From positions 1 through 64,000 of the forward strand of contig CALVDO010000011.1 in assembly GCA_944326355.1 (NCBI GenBank): a stretch of DNA of 64,000 nucleotides, read 5' to 3'. This stretch comes from an uncultured Bacteroidales bacterium (lineage in GTDB: Bacteria > Bacteroidota > Bacteroidia > Bacteroidales > UBA932). Below are positions 51,687 through 61,422 of this stretch, piece by piece (position 1 is the stretch's first letter; the number at the start of each line of letters is the position of its first letter). Below the pieces are notes generated by a model. That model made no database searches. It was not told where the DNA came from and saw only the letters and a program-made list of their open reading frames with translations. The position numbers were made by a program, and so were the translations under genes.

Positions 51687-53579
51687 ATGGAACATACGAT
51701 ACTCATACTTCTGCTCCCGTTCCTGAGCTTCATCCTCATCGGACTGCTCGGGACAAGGCTCAAGCCGACCGCCGCGGGAGCCATCGGCACCGTCGTGACG
51801 GCGATCGTCGCGGTGCTGAGCTACTGGACGGCCTTCGCATATTTCGGCGCGGGCAGAGACGCCGGGACGGGACTCTTCCCTACCCTCATGCCGTGGAACG
51901 CCGTATGGCTTCCTTTCGGCGGAGATCTGCACATCGACATGGGCATCCTTCTCGACCCGATTTCCGTAATGATGCTCATAGTGATCTCCACGGTGTCCCT
52001 CATGGTACACATATACTCATTCGGATACATGAAGGGAGAGAGAGGCTTCCAGAGATACTACGCCTTCCTTTCGCTTTTCACGATGAGCATGCTCGGCCTC
52101 GTCGTGGCCACAAACATCTTCCAGATGTACGTGTTCTGGGAGCTCGTGGGAGTCAGCTCATACCTGCTGATCGGCTTCTACTACACGAAGAAAGAAGCCA
52201 TTGCAGCCTCGAAAAAGGCATTCATCGTCACGAGGTTCGCCGACCTCGGATTTCTCATCGGCATCCTGATCTACGGATTTTACACCGGCACGTTCTCATT
52301 CACTCCTGACGCGCCGGCTCTCGGAGCGGCAAAGGCCATGCTTCCGCTCGCCCTCGGGCTGATGTTCGTCGGAGGCGCCGGAAAGAGCGCGATGTTCCCT
52401 CTCCACATCTGGCTGCCTGACGCGATGGAGGGACCTACACCAGTGTCCGCCCTCATCCATGCGGCCACGATGGTCGTCGCCGGAGTCTATCTCGTCGCGA
52501 GAATGTTCCCTCTGTTCATCGGCTTCGCCCCGGAGGTGCTTCACGTCACGGCGTATGTCGGAGCATTCACAGCCCTCTACGCGGCAATTGTCGCCTGCGT
52601 TCAGAGCGACATCAAGAGAGTACTGGCATTCAGCACGATTTCCCAGATAGGCTTCATGATTGTGGCTCTCGGCGTCTGCACTTCGGCAGACCCTCATCAG
52701 GGAGGACTCGGCTACATGGCGTCCATGTTCCACCTCTTCACCCACGCCATGTTCAAGGCTCTTCTCTTCCTCGGTGCGGGCTGCATCATCCATGCGGTCC
52801 ACTCCAACGAGATGTCGGCGATGGGCGGACTCAGGAAATACATGCCTCTCACCCACGTCACCTTCCTCGTGGCCTGCCTCGCCATCGCGGGCATCTGGCC
52901 TCTGAGCGGATTTTTCTCGAAGGACGAGATTCTGGCCGCCTGCTTCAGCTTCAGTCCCGTCATGGGCTGGGTGATGACATTCATCGCCGGTCTCACGGCA
53001 TTCTACATGTTCAGGCTCTACTTCAACATATTCTGGGGCAATGAGAACAAGGAGCTCCATGCCGAGCACAGGCCGCATGAGGCTCCGCTCACGATGACGG
53101 TCCCTCTTGTCTTCCTCGCGGCCGTGACCCTTTTCGCAGGCTGGATTCCTTTCGGAGAGTTCATCAGCAGCGACGGACAGGCATATCACATCCACATCGA
53201 CTGGAAGGTCGCAACGATAAGCCTCTGCGTGGCGGCAGCCGGAATCGCCCTCGCCACATGGATGTACATGCGCGAGGACAGGAAGGTCGCCGACGGTCTC
53301 GCCGCGAGGTTCAGCGGACTTCACAAGGCTGCCTACCACCGTTTCTATATCGACGAGATCTACCAGTTCATCACGCACAGGATCATATTCGCCTGCATCT
53401 CCGCCCCTGTCGCCTGGTTTGACAGGCACGTAGTGGACGGGTTCTTCAATATGCTGGCCTCCGTCACTCAGAAGGTCTCATGGGGCATCAGAAACATGCA
53501 GAGCGGCTATGTGCAGAGATACGGGATATGGTTTCTCGGAGGAGCTCTCGGGCTCACCGTCATACTCCTGCTGATCTGA
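51687..53579 (+). CDS. nuoL: NADH-quinone oxidoreductase subunit L
   Basis: The 630-residue antiporter-like pump subunit, the largest of the membrane arm. Signatures: FQMYVFWELVGVSSYLLIGF with its key Glu, IWLPDAMEGPTPVSALIHAA (Lys in GGAGKSAMFPLHIW), FSTISQIGFMIVALG, and the C-terminal lateral helix plus a final TM. Full-length for the family. Starts at ATG 51687 (MEHTILILLLPFL). Confidence 0.96.
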   Translation: MEHTILILLLPFLSFILIGLLGTRLKPTAAGAIGTVVTAIVAVLSYWTAFAYFGAGRDAGTGLFPTLMPWNAVWLPFGGDLHIDMGILLDPISVMMLIVISTVSLMVHIYSFGYMKGERGFQRYYAFLSLFTMSMLGLVVATNIFQMYVFWELVGVSSYLLIGFYYTKKEAIAASKKAFIVTRFADLGFLIGILIYGFYTGTFSFTPDAPALGAAKAMLPLALGLMFVGGAGKSAMFPLHIWLPDAMEGPTPVSALIHAATMVVAGVYLVARMFPLFIGFAPEVLHVTAYVGAFTALYAAIVACVQSDIKRVLAFSTISQIGFMIVALGVCTSADPHQGGLGYMASMFHLFTHAMFKALLFLGAGCIIHAVHSNEMSAMGGLRKYMPLTHVTFLVACLAIAGIWPLSGFFSKDEILAACFSFSPVMGWVMTFIAGLTAFYMFRLYFNIFWGNENKELHAEHRPHEAPLTMTVPLVFLAAVTLFAGWIPFGEFISSDGQAYHIHIDWKVATISLCVAAAGIALATWMYMREDRKVADGLAARFSGLHKAAYHRFYIDEIYQFITHRIIFACISAPVAWFDRHVVDGFFNMLASVTQKVSWGIRNMQSGYVQRYGIWFLGGALGLTVILLLI

Positions 53580-53610
53580 TATTCATTTAAAAAAGACAAA
53601 AGGCAAGATT

Positions 53611-55095
53611 ATGAACATATTGTCACTTTTTCCGGCCATACCGGCAGTCATGATGCTCGGGCTCTGGATCTCCAGAAACATACGGCAGATACATGCCGTC
53701 ATGGTCTCCGGCTCATCGCTGCTGCTGGCCCTCGCGATATACCTGGTATTCTCATACCTCGGCATGAGAGCCGACGGACAGACCGCAGCCATGCTGTTTA
53801 CGGACAGTCACGTGTGGTATGCGCCTCTCAACATACATTATGCTGTCGGAGTGGACGGCATCTCCGTGGCCATGCTTCTGCTTTCGGCCATAATCGTGTT
53901 CACGGGCACCTTCGCCTCATGGAAGATGACGGAGGGAGTCAAGGAATACTTCCTGTGGTTCTGCCTCCTGAGCGTCGGAGTATTCGGCTTCTTCGTTTCA
54001 GTCGACCTCTTCACGATGTTCATGTTCTATGAGGTGGCGCTCATACCGATGTATCTGCTGATAGGCGTATGGGGGACCGGACGCAAGGAATATTCTGCCA
54101 TGAAGCTGACCCTCATGCTGATGGGGGGCTCGGCGCTTATCCTCATAGGCATTCTCGGCATCTATTTCGGCTCCGGAGCGACCACGATGAACGTCATGGA
54201 GATTGCCGCCCTGCACAACATTCCGATTCAGATGCAGCGCATCTGGTTTCCGATAGTCTTTGTCGGCTTCGGCGTGCTCGGCGCCCTCTTCCCGTTCCAC
54301 ACCTGGAGTCCGGACGGACACGCATCGGCCCCTACCGCAGTATCCATGCTGCACGCCGGAGTGCTGATGAAGCTCGGCGGCTACGGATGTTTCCGCATAG
54401 CCATGTTCCTGCTTCCTGACGCCGCCCAGGAGCTCAGCTGGATATTCATCATCCTGACGACCATCTCCGTAGTGTACGGCGCGTTCTCAGCATGCGTGCA
54501 GACCGACCTCAAGTACATCAACGCCTACTCGTCAGTCTCGCACTGCGGACTGGTTCTCTTCGCCATCCTCATGATGAACACGACGGCCACAACCGGAGCA
54601 GTGCTTCAGATGCTCAGCCACGGTCTGATGACGGCCCTCTTCTTCGCCCTTATCGGAATGATATACGGCAGAACGCACACGAGGGACATCCGCGAACTCA
54701 GCGGACTCATGAAGGTGATGCCTTTCCTCTCCGTGTGCTATGTGATCGCCGGACTCGCCAACCTCGGACTTCCGGGCCTGAGCGGCTTCGTCGCCGAGAT
54801 GACGATTTTCAACGGCGCATTCATGGAAAACGACACTTTCCACAGGACCGTCACAGTGATTGCATGCACCTCGATCGTCATCACGGCGGTATATATACTC
54901 CGACTGATCGGCAAGATCCTCTACGGCACCTGCACCAACCCGGAGCATCTGAAGCTCACTGACGCCACCTGGGACGAACGTCTGGCCGTAGTCGTGCTCA
55001 TAGTGGCCATCGGAGGTCTGGGACTCTCCCCTCTCTGGATGAGCGACATGATCACAGAAAGCGTTATACCAATGATTTCTCACATTTTGAACTGA
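53611..55095 (+). CDS. nuoM: NADH-quinone oxidoreductase subunit M
   Basis: The 494-residue, 14-TM antiporter-like pump subunit. Seen in MFMFYEVALIPMYLLIGVWG (critical Glu), FPFHTWSPDGHASAPTAVSM, YINAYSSVSHCGLVLFA and LGLPGLSGFVAEM. The start codon is ATG 53611. Six bases before nuoN. Confidence 0.96.
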   Translation: MNILSLFPAIPAVMMLGLWISRNIRQIHAVMVSGSSLLLALAIYLVFSYLGMRADGQTAAMLFTDSHVWYAPLNIHYAVGVDGISVAMLLLSAIIVFTGTFASWKMTEGVKEYFLWFCLLSVGVFGFFVSVDLFTMFMFYEVALIPMYLLIGVWGTGRKEYSAMKLTLMLMGGSALILIGILGIYFGSGATTMNVMEIAALHNIPIQMQRIWFPIVFVGFGVLGALFPFHTWSPDGHASAPTAVSMLHAGVLMKLGGYGCFRIAMFLLPDAAQELSWIFIILTTISVVYGAFSACVQTDLKYINAYSSVSHCGLVLFAILMMNTTATTGAVLQMLSHGLMTALFFALIGMIYGRTHTRDIRELSGLMKVMPFLSVCYVIAGLANLGLPGLSGFVAEMTIFNGAFMENDTFHRTVTVIACTSIVITAVYILRLIGKILYGTCTNPEHLKLTDATWDERLAVVVLIVAIGGLGLSPLWMSDMITESVIPMISHILN

Positions 55096-55101
55096 CGGGA
55101 C

Positions 55102-56535
55102 ATGGACTATTCATCAATATTCTCATACATGTACACGGAAATCGCCCTGATCGGAGTGATCGTGGCGACACTTATCTTCGACCTCATCGCGGGCAGGCGC
55201 GGAAGGCGCTTCTTCCAGCCGGTGGCCTGCGTGCTCATGCTGCTCTTCGTGGCGGGTACGATCGTCCCGTACCACAGGGAGACGACAGAGATATTCGGAG
55301 GGATGTATGTCTATGATCCTGCCTACGGAATCGTCAAGAGCATACTCGCCATAGGCACGCTCATAGTGTTCCTGCAGGCGGACTCATGGCTCAGAAGGGA
55401 GGATACCTCCTTCAAGAGAGGCGAATTCTATGTGCTCACGCTCTCGACTCTGCTCGGAATGGACTTCATGATAAGCGCGGGACACTTCATAATGTTCTTC
55501 ATCGGACTTGAGCTCGCCTCCGTGCCGATGGCCTGTCTGGTAGCCTTCGACAAATACCGCCAGAATTCTGCCGAGGCCGGCGCGAAGTACATTCTCAGCG
55601 CCCTGTTCTCAAGCGGACTGATGCTCTACGGCATCTCATTCCTCTACGGTACAGCCGGGACGCTCTACTTCGACGACATGACGGCCAGAATAGACGGCAG
55701 CGCTCTCCAGATAATGGCGATGACGTTCTTCTTCGCCGGACTCGGCTTCAAGCTCTCGCTCGTGCCGTTCCACCTCTGGACGGCGGACACCTATCAGGGA
55801 GCGCCGACGGCCGTCACTTCATATCTCTCGGTGATTTCCAAAGGCGCGGCTGCGTTCACGCTCATGGTCATCCTCGTCAAGGTGTTCGCCCCGATGACGC
55901 AATACTGGCAGCTGATGCTCCAGATAGTCATCATCCTGAGCATCACCGTCGCCAACGTCTTCGCCATCAGGCAGAAGAATCTCAAGAGATTCCTCGCCTT
56001 CTCCTCCATATCGCAGGCAGGCTACATCATGCTCGCGGTGATCAGCGGCACTCCGTACGGAATGACCTCCCTGATCTTCTACGTGCTCGTGTACATGGCG
56101 GCCAATCTCGCCGCATTCGGAGTCATCGCCACCGTGGAGCAGAACAGCGGCGGGAAAGTGGAGATGGACGACTACAACGGGCTGTACGGCACCAATCCGA
56201 AGCTGGCGCTCACGATGACCCTGGCGCTCTTCTCGCTTGCCGGAATCCCTCCGTTCGCGGGATTCTTCTCCAAATTCTTTATATTTGCTGCGGCCTTTGA
56301 GAAGGGATTTCACGTGCTCGTGTTCATCGCCCTCATCAATACGGTGATCTCGCTCTACTATTACCTGCTCGTAGTCAAGGCGATGTTCATCAGCAAGAGC
56401 GATTCGCCGATAGCGGCCTTCCGCAGCGACAGCGGCACGCGCATCAGCCTCGCGCTCTGCCTTGCGGGAGTCCTCGCCCTTGGCATCGCAAGCTCCGTCT
56501 TCGACGGCATCGGAATGTTCACATTCGGCCTGTAG
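55102..56535 (+). CDS. nuoN: NADH-quinone oxidoreductase subunit N
   Basis: The 477-residue, 14-TM third antiporter-like subunit. Seen in [20 protein letters not shown] (Glu), [20 protein letters not shown] with the key Lys, and [15 protein letters not shown]. It ends the operon; no NuoE, F or G gene is found before it or around it, so this is an 11-subunit-type Complex I. gdhA starts 30 bases downstream on the same strand and may be read through. Confidence 0.96.
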   Translation: MDYSSIFSYMYTEIALIGVIVATLIFDLIAGRRGRRFFQPVACVLMLLFVAGTIVPYHRETTEIFGGMYVYDPAYGIVKSILAIGTLIVFLQADSWLRREDTSFKRGEFYVLTLSTLLGMDFMISAGHFIMFFIGLELASVPMACLVAFDKYRQNSAEAGAKYILSALFSSGLMLYGISFLYGTAGTLYFDDMTARIDGSALQIMAMTFFFAGLGFKLSLVPFHLWTADTYQGAPTAVTSYLSVISKGAAAFTLMVILVKVFAPMTQYWQLMLQIVIILSITVANVFAIRQKNLKRFLAFSSISQAGYIMLAVISGTPYGMTSLIFYVLVYMAANLAAFGVIATVEQNSGGKVEMDDYNGLYGTNPKLALTMTLALFSLAGIPPFAGFFSKFFIFAAAFEKGFHVLVFIALINTVISLYYYLLVVKAMFISKSDSPIAAFRSDSGTRISLALCLAGVLALGIASSVFDGIGMFTFGL

Positions 56536-56565
56536 ATAAGTCAAACACATAAAACGAACGGAACA

Positions 56566-57921
56566 ATGGACACATTCACCCTGAATTACATTGACGGATT
56601 CATGGCGGAACTTACCGCGAAGAATCCGGGAGAGAAGGAATTTCATCAGGCGGTGCGGGAAGTGCTTGAGAGCGTAGCTCAATATATCGTTGAGCATCCG
56701 TACCTCATGGATCAGAAGATCCTCGAGCGCATCGCAGAGCCTGAGCGCGTGATAATGTTCCGTGTTCCGTGGCTTGACGACGAAGGCGAGATACACATCA
56801 ACAGAGGCTTCAGAGTGCAGATGAACAGCGCGATAGGCCCGTACAAAGGCGGAATCCGCTTCCATCCGAGCGTCAACCTCAGCATCATGAAGTTTCTCGC
56901 ATTCGAGCAGACCTTCAAGAACAGCCTCACCACCCTGCCGATGGGCGGAGCGAAGGGAGGCTCGGACTTCAATCCGAAAGGAAAGTCGGACAATGAGGTG
57001 ATGAGATTCTGTCAGAGCTTCATGACAGAGCTTCAGAGACATGTGGGACAGGACACCGACGTCCCGGCCGGTGACATAGGCGTCGGAAGCCGCGAAATAG
57101 GCTATATGTTCGGCCAGTACAAGAGACTCCGCAACGAGTTTTCCGGAGTGCTCACAGGCAAGGGACTCAACTGGGGAGGAAGTCCTCTGCGGCCCGAGGC
57201 TACAGGCTACGGCACCTGCTACTTCGCCGAGGCCATGCTTGCCACAAGGGGCGACGGCTTCAAAGGGAAGGAAGTGGTGATCTCCGGCTCGGGCAACGTG
57301 GCCCAGTATGCCGCCCAGAAGGCTATCATGCTCGGGGCGAAGGTGCTCACCCTCTCCGACTCCAACGGCTTCATCCATGACACTGACGGCATAGACGAGG
57401 AAAAGCTCGCATATGTGATGGAGCTGAAGAACGTGTACCGAGGACGCATCCGCGAGTATCTCGAAAAATACCCTCACGCGAAATACTACGAGAACGAGAG
57501 ACCGTGGGGCATCAAGTGCGACATAGCCATGCCTTGCGCCACGCAGAACGAGATCAACGCAGCACAGGCCAAGGCTCTTGTTGACAACGGCTGCATCTGC
57601 GTCGCCGAAGGGGCCAACATGCCGTCAGAGCCTGAGGCAATCGAGATATTCCATAACGCCCGCCTCCTCTACTCGCCGGGAAAGGCGTCCAACGCCGGCG
57701 GAGTGGCAGTGTCGGGACTCGAGATGACCCAGAACTCCATCCGTCTCAAATGGACGGCGGAAGAGGTGGACGCCCGTCTCCACGACATCATGAGCGACAT
57801 CCACGAGACCTGCCTCAGATACGGCACTGAGCCTGACGGCTATGTCAACTATGTAAAGGGGGCGAACATCGCCGGCTTCATCAAGGTGGCCGATGCGATG
57901 ATGGCCCAGGGCCTCGTCTGA
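56566..57921 (+). CDS. gdhA: Glutamate dehydrogenase (NADP-type, hexameric)
   Basis: The 451-residue enzyme interconverts 2-oxoglutarate plus ammonia and glutamate. The catalytic Lys region is [17 protein letters not shown], the substrate segment [21 protein letters not shown] is seen as [16 protein letters not shown], and the nucleotide fold is [37 protein letters not shown] and [16 protein letters not shown] are also diagnostic. Length fits the NADP-dependent bacterial group. Starts at ATG 56566, behind nuoN. Confidence 0.96.
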   Translation: [451 protein letters not shown]

Positions 57922-57958
57922 GATCCGCAATAGCACACTCGCCTAAAGACCCGCAATA

Positions 57959-58570
57959 ATGCACATAGGAATAGCAGGAAACATAGGAAGCGGCAAGACA
58001 ACGCTGACAAGAATGCTCTCGGAGCACTACGGATGGACGCCGAAATATGAGGCGGTGACATACAACCCCTACATCGAGGACTACTACAGGGACATCCACC
58101 GGTGGTCCTTCAACATGGAGGTATATTTCCTCACGCAGAGGTTCAGGGACATCCTGGAGATCTCAAGGTCGGAAGAGACCATAATCCAGGACCGCACGAT
58201 TCTCGAGGGAGTCTACATCTTTGCGTCCAACAACATGGACATGGGAAACATCTCCGAACGGGATTTCCGCACCTACATGGACCTCTTCGAGCTTATGATG
58301 TCGCTTGTCAAGCTGCCCGACCTGCTCATCTACCTCAAGTCGTCAATCCCCCGCCTCGTCGAGAAGATACAGAAGCGCGGACGCGACTATGAGAAGAGCA
58401 TGAGCATCGAATATCTCACCGGGCTCAACGACAAGTACGAGAAATGGATTGCGGAATATCCGGGCGAAATCCTGACGGTCAACGCCGACAGCCTCGATTT
58501 CGAGAACCGTCCGGAGGATTTCTCCTCAATCACGGACATGATCGACGCACGGCTTTACGGTCTTTTCTGA
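57959..58570 (+). CDS. Deoxynucleoside kinase
   Basis: The 203-residue dNK/dGK-family enzyme phosphorylates deoxynucleosides for salvage. P-loop GIAGNIGSGKTTL (4-16), substrate Glu in YEAVTYNPYIEDYY, DRT motif in IIQDRTILEGVYIFA and lid IQKRGRDYEKSM. It starts at ATG 57959, 37 bases after gdhA, probably in the same transcript, and is closed by the strong terminator at 58602-58652. Base specificity cannot be told. Confidence 0.93.
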   Translation: MHIGIAGNIGSGKTTLTRMLSEHYGWTPKYEAVTYNPYIEDYYRDIHRWSFNMEVYFLTQRFRDILEISRSEETIIQDRTILEGVYIFASNNMDMGNISERDFRTYMDLFELMMSLVKLPDLLIYLKSSIPRLVEKIQKRGRDYEKSMSIEYLTGLNDKYEKWIAEYPGEILTVNADSLDFENRPEDFSSITDMIDARLYGLF

Positions 58571-58601
58571 TTGGAGCATTCCAGTCAGAAAAGAATAAAA
58601 T

Positions 58602-58652
58602 AATCCCTCCTGTCAGAAAAATGGCTGTATTGCCATCCGGACAGGAGGGATT
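58602..58652. terminator. Strong bidirectional intrinsic terminator
   Basis: Perfect 13-bp arms aatccctcctgtc (58602-58614) and gacaggagggatt (58640-58652), with T-rich flank on the plus side and A-rich on the minus. It separates the kinase from the endonuclease. Confidence 0.9.
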
Positions 58653-58698
58653 TTATTTTCAGGCCTTAAGAGACCGCCGCAGTGAGACAGACTGGGAA

Positions 58699-60297
58699 TC
58701 AGAGGCCCCAGTCTGAAGGGTTGAAGGAGTCCTTTGGGGCAGTCGGGACATTGGTGAAATAGGTAAAGCCCGTTATTTTCTCGAGGTCGCTGACTGACAT
58801 CAGGTCTCTTCTGTCCACCTGTGTACCCTTAGGCGTGTTGTGGCTGCGGACGAAGGCGGCGCACATGAGCTCGTCTTCCGTACACTCGGACAGAGCCTTG
58901 CCGGTGTTGCCCTTCTTCGTTCTGAGCAGGATATAGTAGAACATCGTCGGCTTGGACACGTCGCTGCGGCCGCAGAAAGAGATCTTGGTCGGAGTTGCGC
59001 TATATCCCCTGTTGTCTCTGAACTCATCGAAATATGCGCCTATCACGACATATAGAGTATCTGAGCACACCTTCCTGTCGACCCAGTCCTCAAGGGTGTT
59101 CCATCCGCCACCGCCTGTATTGAAAGAGTTTGTCAGCTGAGGGGCGATATTGCTGTAATAGAAGACCTGCCTGTTTGTAGCGCTTGATGAAGTCCTTTCT
59201 GCAGACCCGAGCATGTGGCCTTTGTTGCAGCCTCCTCCGGTTTTTGTGCTGTTGTACTGTATTGAAGCCGGTATATCCGGATCTTTAGAATAGCCGGATC
59301 TGCCGGAAGAGCCCTCGTACATGGAGTGTCTCGGAGCGGCCACCCATACAGGGCAATGATGCTCGGCGCTGAAGCATACCGTATAGTTGCGTGCCTTCTT
59401 GCCGCCCGGTCCCTTCTCGTTTCCGTCACACAGATGGTAGGCATAATAGAGATCCGGGGCAGTGGCCTCGGTAAGATAGCCGGACGACTCCTTGAGCTTC
59501 ATGACCGGAAGCTCATACCAGGCGTATTTCCCGCTGCCCGGGTTTGGATCTGGATCCGGGTCCGGATTTTCCGGCTCCTCGGGCTCCTCCGGCTCTTCCG
59601 GATCAGGCGGCACCGTACCGCTTCCAGAAGCGTCACTTCTATAGAGGATAATGTCTTCCTGAGAGCCCGAATATGCGGAGAAGCGCGGATGCGAGGCATT
59701 CCACTGGAGAATCCTCGTATCGTCCGCCACTGAAGTCATCCTCATGCGGCCGTTCCAAGACAGATCCCAGAGCCATGTGCCGTCGCTCCCGTCCGGAGCT
59801 GTAGAGGTCACCGTAAGAGTATTGCCTTCATCGCTGTGACCGATGTAGCCCACATTGCTCACATACACTGAATAATGGTCTCCTACCGCAGTCACGACAC
59901 TCTTGTACGGGTCGCCATCCTCTGCCGGAATGCCGTCCTCAGTCACGAAAACGCTGAGATCAACCATATTTCCGGCATCGTCGCCGGCAGGCTGGCCGTA
60001 TGTCTCGTCTGACCAGTCGGCGAACACGATCAGCGCGTCAGAGTAATCTGCGCATATCAGATAGTCACCCGACCAGTCGGCCAGAGAAGCCGTCACCTCC
60101 TGATAGAAATGCGGCTCAGGAACATCCGGCTCCTCCCCGCCGCCACCTGTTCCAGGAGTCTGGCCTTGATTGTCGCCGCCCGGCACTTCTGTCCCGAGAG
60201 AGCCATCGCAGGCGACAAACGGCGCCGCAGCTGCGAGAATTGCGGCAAATGACCTGAGAATCATCAGTGAAAAGCGACCTTTCATACTTTTTTTCAT
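58699..60297 (-). CDS. Lipoprotein DNA/RNA non-specific endonuclease (NUC1 type)
   Basis: About 532 residues. Leader with lipobox-like AAPFVAC, then a Gly/Pro-rich linker. Residues about 85-230 form a beta-rich region (VTASLADWSGDYLICADY) that may bind a surface partner or ligand. A Pro/Glu/Asp linker (PPDPEEPEEPEEPENPDP) precedes the C-terminal ββα-metal nuclease, about 270-530. The usual DRGH is NKGH here (GCNKGHMLGSAERTSSSATN), keeping the general-base His; YYSNIAPQ and the following Asn supply the metal region. Probably a surface nuclease for scavenging nucleic acids. Starts at ATG 60297; downstream ATG 60285 is an alternative. Divergent from the vWA operon. Confidence 0.85.
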   Translation of the reverse strand: MKKSMKGRFSLMILRSFAAILAAAAPFVACDGSLGTEVPGGDNQGQTPGTGGGGEEPDVPEPHFYQEVTASLADWSGDYLICADYSDALIVFADWSDETYGQPAGDDAGNMVDLSVFVTEDGIPAEDGDPYKSVVTAVGDHYSVYVSNVGYIGHSDEGNTLTVTSTAPDGSDGTWLWDLSWNGRMRMTSVADDTRILQWNASHPRFSAYSGSQEDIILYRSDASGSGTVPPDPEEPEEPEEPENPDPDPDPNPGSGKYAWYELPVMKLKESSGYLTEATAPDLYYAYHLCDGNEKGPGGKKARNYTVCFSAEHHCPVWVAAPRHSMYEGSSGRSGYSKDPDIPASIQYNSTKTGGGCNKGHMLGSAERTSSSATNRQVFYYSNIAPQLTNSFNTGGGGWNTLEDWVDRKVCSDTLYVVIGAYFDEFRDNRGYSATPTKISFCGRSDVSKPTMFYYILLRTKKGNTGKALSECTEDELMCAAFVRSHNTPKGTQVDRRDLMSVSDLEKITGFTYFTNVPTAPKDSFNPSDWGL

Positions 60298-60327
60298 TTT
60301 AAGGGACGCCAAATATCGCAATTGTCA

Positions 60328-60356
60328 TTGAAATAACAAAAGATTTCATAAATTTG
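60328..60356 (+). promoter_or_regulatory. Promoter for the vWA/adaptor/FtsZ-like operon
   Basis: TTG (60328-60330), 18 bases, TAAATTTG (60349-60356). The ATG follows at 60391. Confidence 0.6.
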
Positions 60357-60390
60357 TAAGGATGGACTGTCAGAACAAACTGCCTGCTTT

Positions 60391-61422
60391 ATGAAAAAAA
60401 CTTCTTTTGTACTTACGCTGCTCCTCTCGGCCTTCCTGAGCGCACTTCCTGCGGGATGGAACTGCGCCGCTCAGAGCCGAAGCGTAAAAGACGTCAGGAT
60501 CACATATCTCTGGGACGTCACCCTCTCGATGAAAGGCTACAACGGAGCTCCCGACATCTATGACGACGTGGTCAAGGCTCTCGTGAAGGACATCAGCGCC
60601 ATCTCGGACGAGCGGACTGAAATCGTGGTCATTCCCTTCCAGGACAGCGAATACTGCGACGTGTGGAGAGTCCGCGCCACGGAAGAGGGCAAGAGGCAGA
60701 TCACTTCCAGAATCACCTCCTACGACAACGGGAACGTCACGAACACAAGCATATCCAGGCCGCTCAGATATGCCATAGACAATGTGTTCAGCCCGGACAA
60801 GGTTGACATCATGAAGCTGCTGACCGACGGCAGGGACAACGTCGCCCCGAAAGAGGTCGGACGGCTGCTCGACAACTGGTGCTCAATAGCGGAGCAAAAG
60901 GATGTCTACGGCTATTACGTGATGCTCACTCCGGCGGCGAAGGACGACGAAATAGTGCTTAAGCTGGAGAAGGTGTGCAGATTCGAGGCGGTGGAAGGGA
61001 TGGGATTCCAGGACATCGTCTCCGTGTTCCCGCCTGAAAAGCTGAGCGTCAATGTCAGGGATGACTACGGCAAGCCGCTGCAGATCAGCTTCACCACCGG
61101 CAACAGCATGAGGATTCCGGAAGGATTCAGAGTGAGGGTGAGATCCGTCGGCGGCGGAGCGGACGGCTACCCATATATAACGGTGGACGAGACGGCTACG
61201 GTGACGGACAATGCGGTGACAGTCACGCCGGAATTTCTCAAGAGCATGGAGGAGATGAAGGAACTGCTGCCTAAGGAGGGCTTCGAGACTCTTCTGCTCG
61301 AGATCACCCCGGCGGAAGGAATGGAAGCCGGCGAATACGCTCTCACTCGAATACCGGACAAGACATGCCGGGTAGAACTTGTGAATAAACCTGAAAAATC
61401 ATTGCGCATCCATGTCAGATAA
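60391..61422 (+). CDS. Secreted vWA-domain protein
   Basis: The 343-residue protein has signal peptide MKKTSFVLTLLLSAFLSALP. Residues about 35-220 form a von Willebrand A domain. The metal-binding MIDAS motif is DVTLS at 42-46, a D-x-T-x-S variant of DxSxS, with later ligands in NTSISRPLRY (Thr) and LLTDGRDN (Asp). The rest is beta-rich (ISFTTGNSMRIPEGFRVRVRS in part: RIPEGFRVRVRS). vWA domains mediate metal-dependent protein contacts. It is the first gene of a three-gene unit. The stop overlaps the next gene by 11 bases. The fully exported position is unusual for partners of cytoplasmic GTPases, so the middle protein presumably bridges the membrane. Confidence 0.85.
   Translation: MKKTSFVLTLLLSAFLSALPAGWNCAAQSRSVKDVRITYLWDVTLSMKGYNGAPDIYDDVVKALVKDISAISDERTEIVVIPFQDSEYCDVWRVRATEEGKRQITSRITSYDNGNVTNTSISRPLRYAIDNVFSPDKVDIMKLLTDGRDNVAPKEVGRLLDNWCSIAEQKDVYGYYVMLTPAAKDDEIVLKLEKVCRFEAVEGMGFQDIVSVFPPEKLSVNVRDDYGKPLQISFTTGNSMRIPEGFRVRVRSVGGGADGYPYITVDETATVTDNAVTVTPEFLKSMEEMKELLPKEGFETLLLEITPAEGMEAGEYALTRIPDKTCRVELVNKPEKSLRIHVR

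Noticed and set aside
52296-53429. 377-codon minus-strand open frame inside nuoL
   Set aside because: Pure antisense of nuoL with shadow-like composition.
55819-57477. 552-codon minus-strand open frame across nuoN and gdhA
   Set aside because: It is antisense to two well-identified genes, has no family signature and is His/Glu-rich in the way expected from the mirror of GC-rich codons.
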